This document shows, piece after piece, positions 6,074 through 6,148 of a DNA stretch of 6,148 nucleotides. The DNA is from Alphaproteobacteria bacterium (GTDB lineage Bacteria > Pseudomonadota > Alphaproteobacteria > Rhizobiales > Devosiaceae), in contig JAADFY010000088.1 of the NCBI GenBank assembly GCA_013152625.1, forward strand, positions 1 to 6,148, in the 5' to 3' direction. Made by a program: the position numbers and the translations under genes. The notes under the pieces were generated by a model. It worked only from the letters and a program-made list of their open reading frames with translations, was not told where the DNA came from and did no database searches. Each line of letters opens with the position of its first letter. Position 1 is the first letter of the stretch.

Positions 6074-6148
6074 ATGGCTGTTGCGGGCTCGCTCGAACGT
6101 GAGCACTTTGGCCAACAGGTCATCATCGATGCCTATGGCAATGGCGGG
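6074..6148 (+). CDS. Mth938-like domain protein, N-terminal fragment (3' end outside window)
   Basis: Twenty-five codons are visible, ending in IIDAYGNGG, which matches the start of the Mth938-like (DUF498) domain, where IDAYGNGGF is highly conserved. The family includes mitochondrial NDUFAF3, a complex I assembly factor, and in alphaproteobacteria its gene commonly sits beside the secD/secF genes, as here. The frame is the same as secDF: the SecDF stop TAG (6068-6070) is followed by GAG and then this ATG, so no earlier in-frame start exists. AGGAG (6069-6073) abuts the ATG, too close for a normal Shine-Dalgarno role, so re-initiation by ribosomes finishing secDF is likely. The bacterial function is not established. 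Family call rests on a short fragment plus synteny. Confidence 0.82.
   Translation, partial: MAVAGSLEREHFGQQVIIDAYGNGG

Noticed and set aside
5555..6115. Long open frames antisense to secDF and the M23 gene (also near 4790-5299, 3469-4083 and 433-867)
   Set aside because: Their translations are low-complexity or Arg/His/Gln-rich with no recognisable domain, and they lie opposite strongly conserved genes. GC-rich DNA commonly gives such shadows.

Overview
The window looks like a chromosomal housekeeping segment from a GC-rich alphaproteobacterium, most likely of the order Hyphomicrobiales (Rhizobiales). Three things point there: the gene order surE / LysM-M23 lipoprotein / DUF815 ATPase / yajC / secDF / Mth938-like; a YajC that begins MFVTPAFAQA; and SecD and SecF fused into one polypeptide. 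I saw no mobile element, CRISPR array, tRNA or rRNA, and no sign of recent horizontal transfer.

Layout from left to right. (1) Positions 1-488 (+) hold the C-terminal two thirds of the 5'/3'-nucleotidase SurE, cut by the window edge. (2) Positions 599-1846 (+) encode a lipoprotein with one LysM domain and an M23/LytM domain whose zinc site is degenerate, so it is probably a regulator of cell-wall amidases rather than a peptidase. (3) Positions 1868-2752 (-) encode a DUF815-family AAA+ ATPase, convergent with the M23 gene and divergent from yajC. (4) Positions 2923-3465 (+) encode YajC with an unusual basic Ser/Pro-rich C-terminal tail of about 80 residues. (5) Positions 3533-6070 (+) encode the fused SecDF translocase subunit. 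(6) Positions 6074-6148 (+) hold the first 25 codons of an Mth938-like (NDUFAF3-related) protein, cut by the right edge.

The yajC-secDF-Mth938 genes form a same-strand unit for Sec-dependent export and membrane protein assembly. YajC and SecDF join SecYEG, and SecDF uses the proton gradient to help pull preproteins outward. The Mth938-like start codon lies one codon after the SecDF stop, which suggests translational coupling. The M23 lipoprotein acts in the envelope on peptidoglycan and would itself be a Sec substrate. The DUF815 ATPase has no established role.

Most of the window is conserved housekeeping sequence, and I found no convincing novel system. The points most worth a second look are the repeat-containing basic tail of YajC, a terminator-like hairpin with a T5 tract in the yajC-secDF gap, the loss of zinc ligands in the M23 domain, the divergent SurE C-terminus with no pcm gene next to it, and the symmetrical elements in the DUF815/yajC divergent promoter region.
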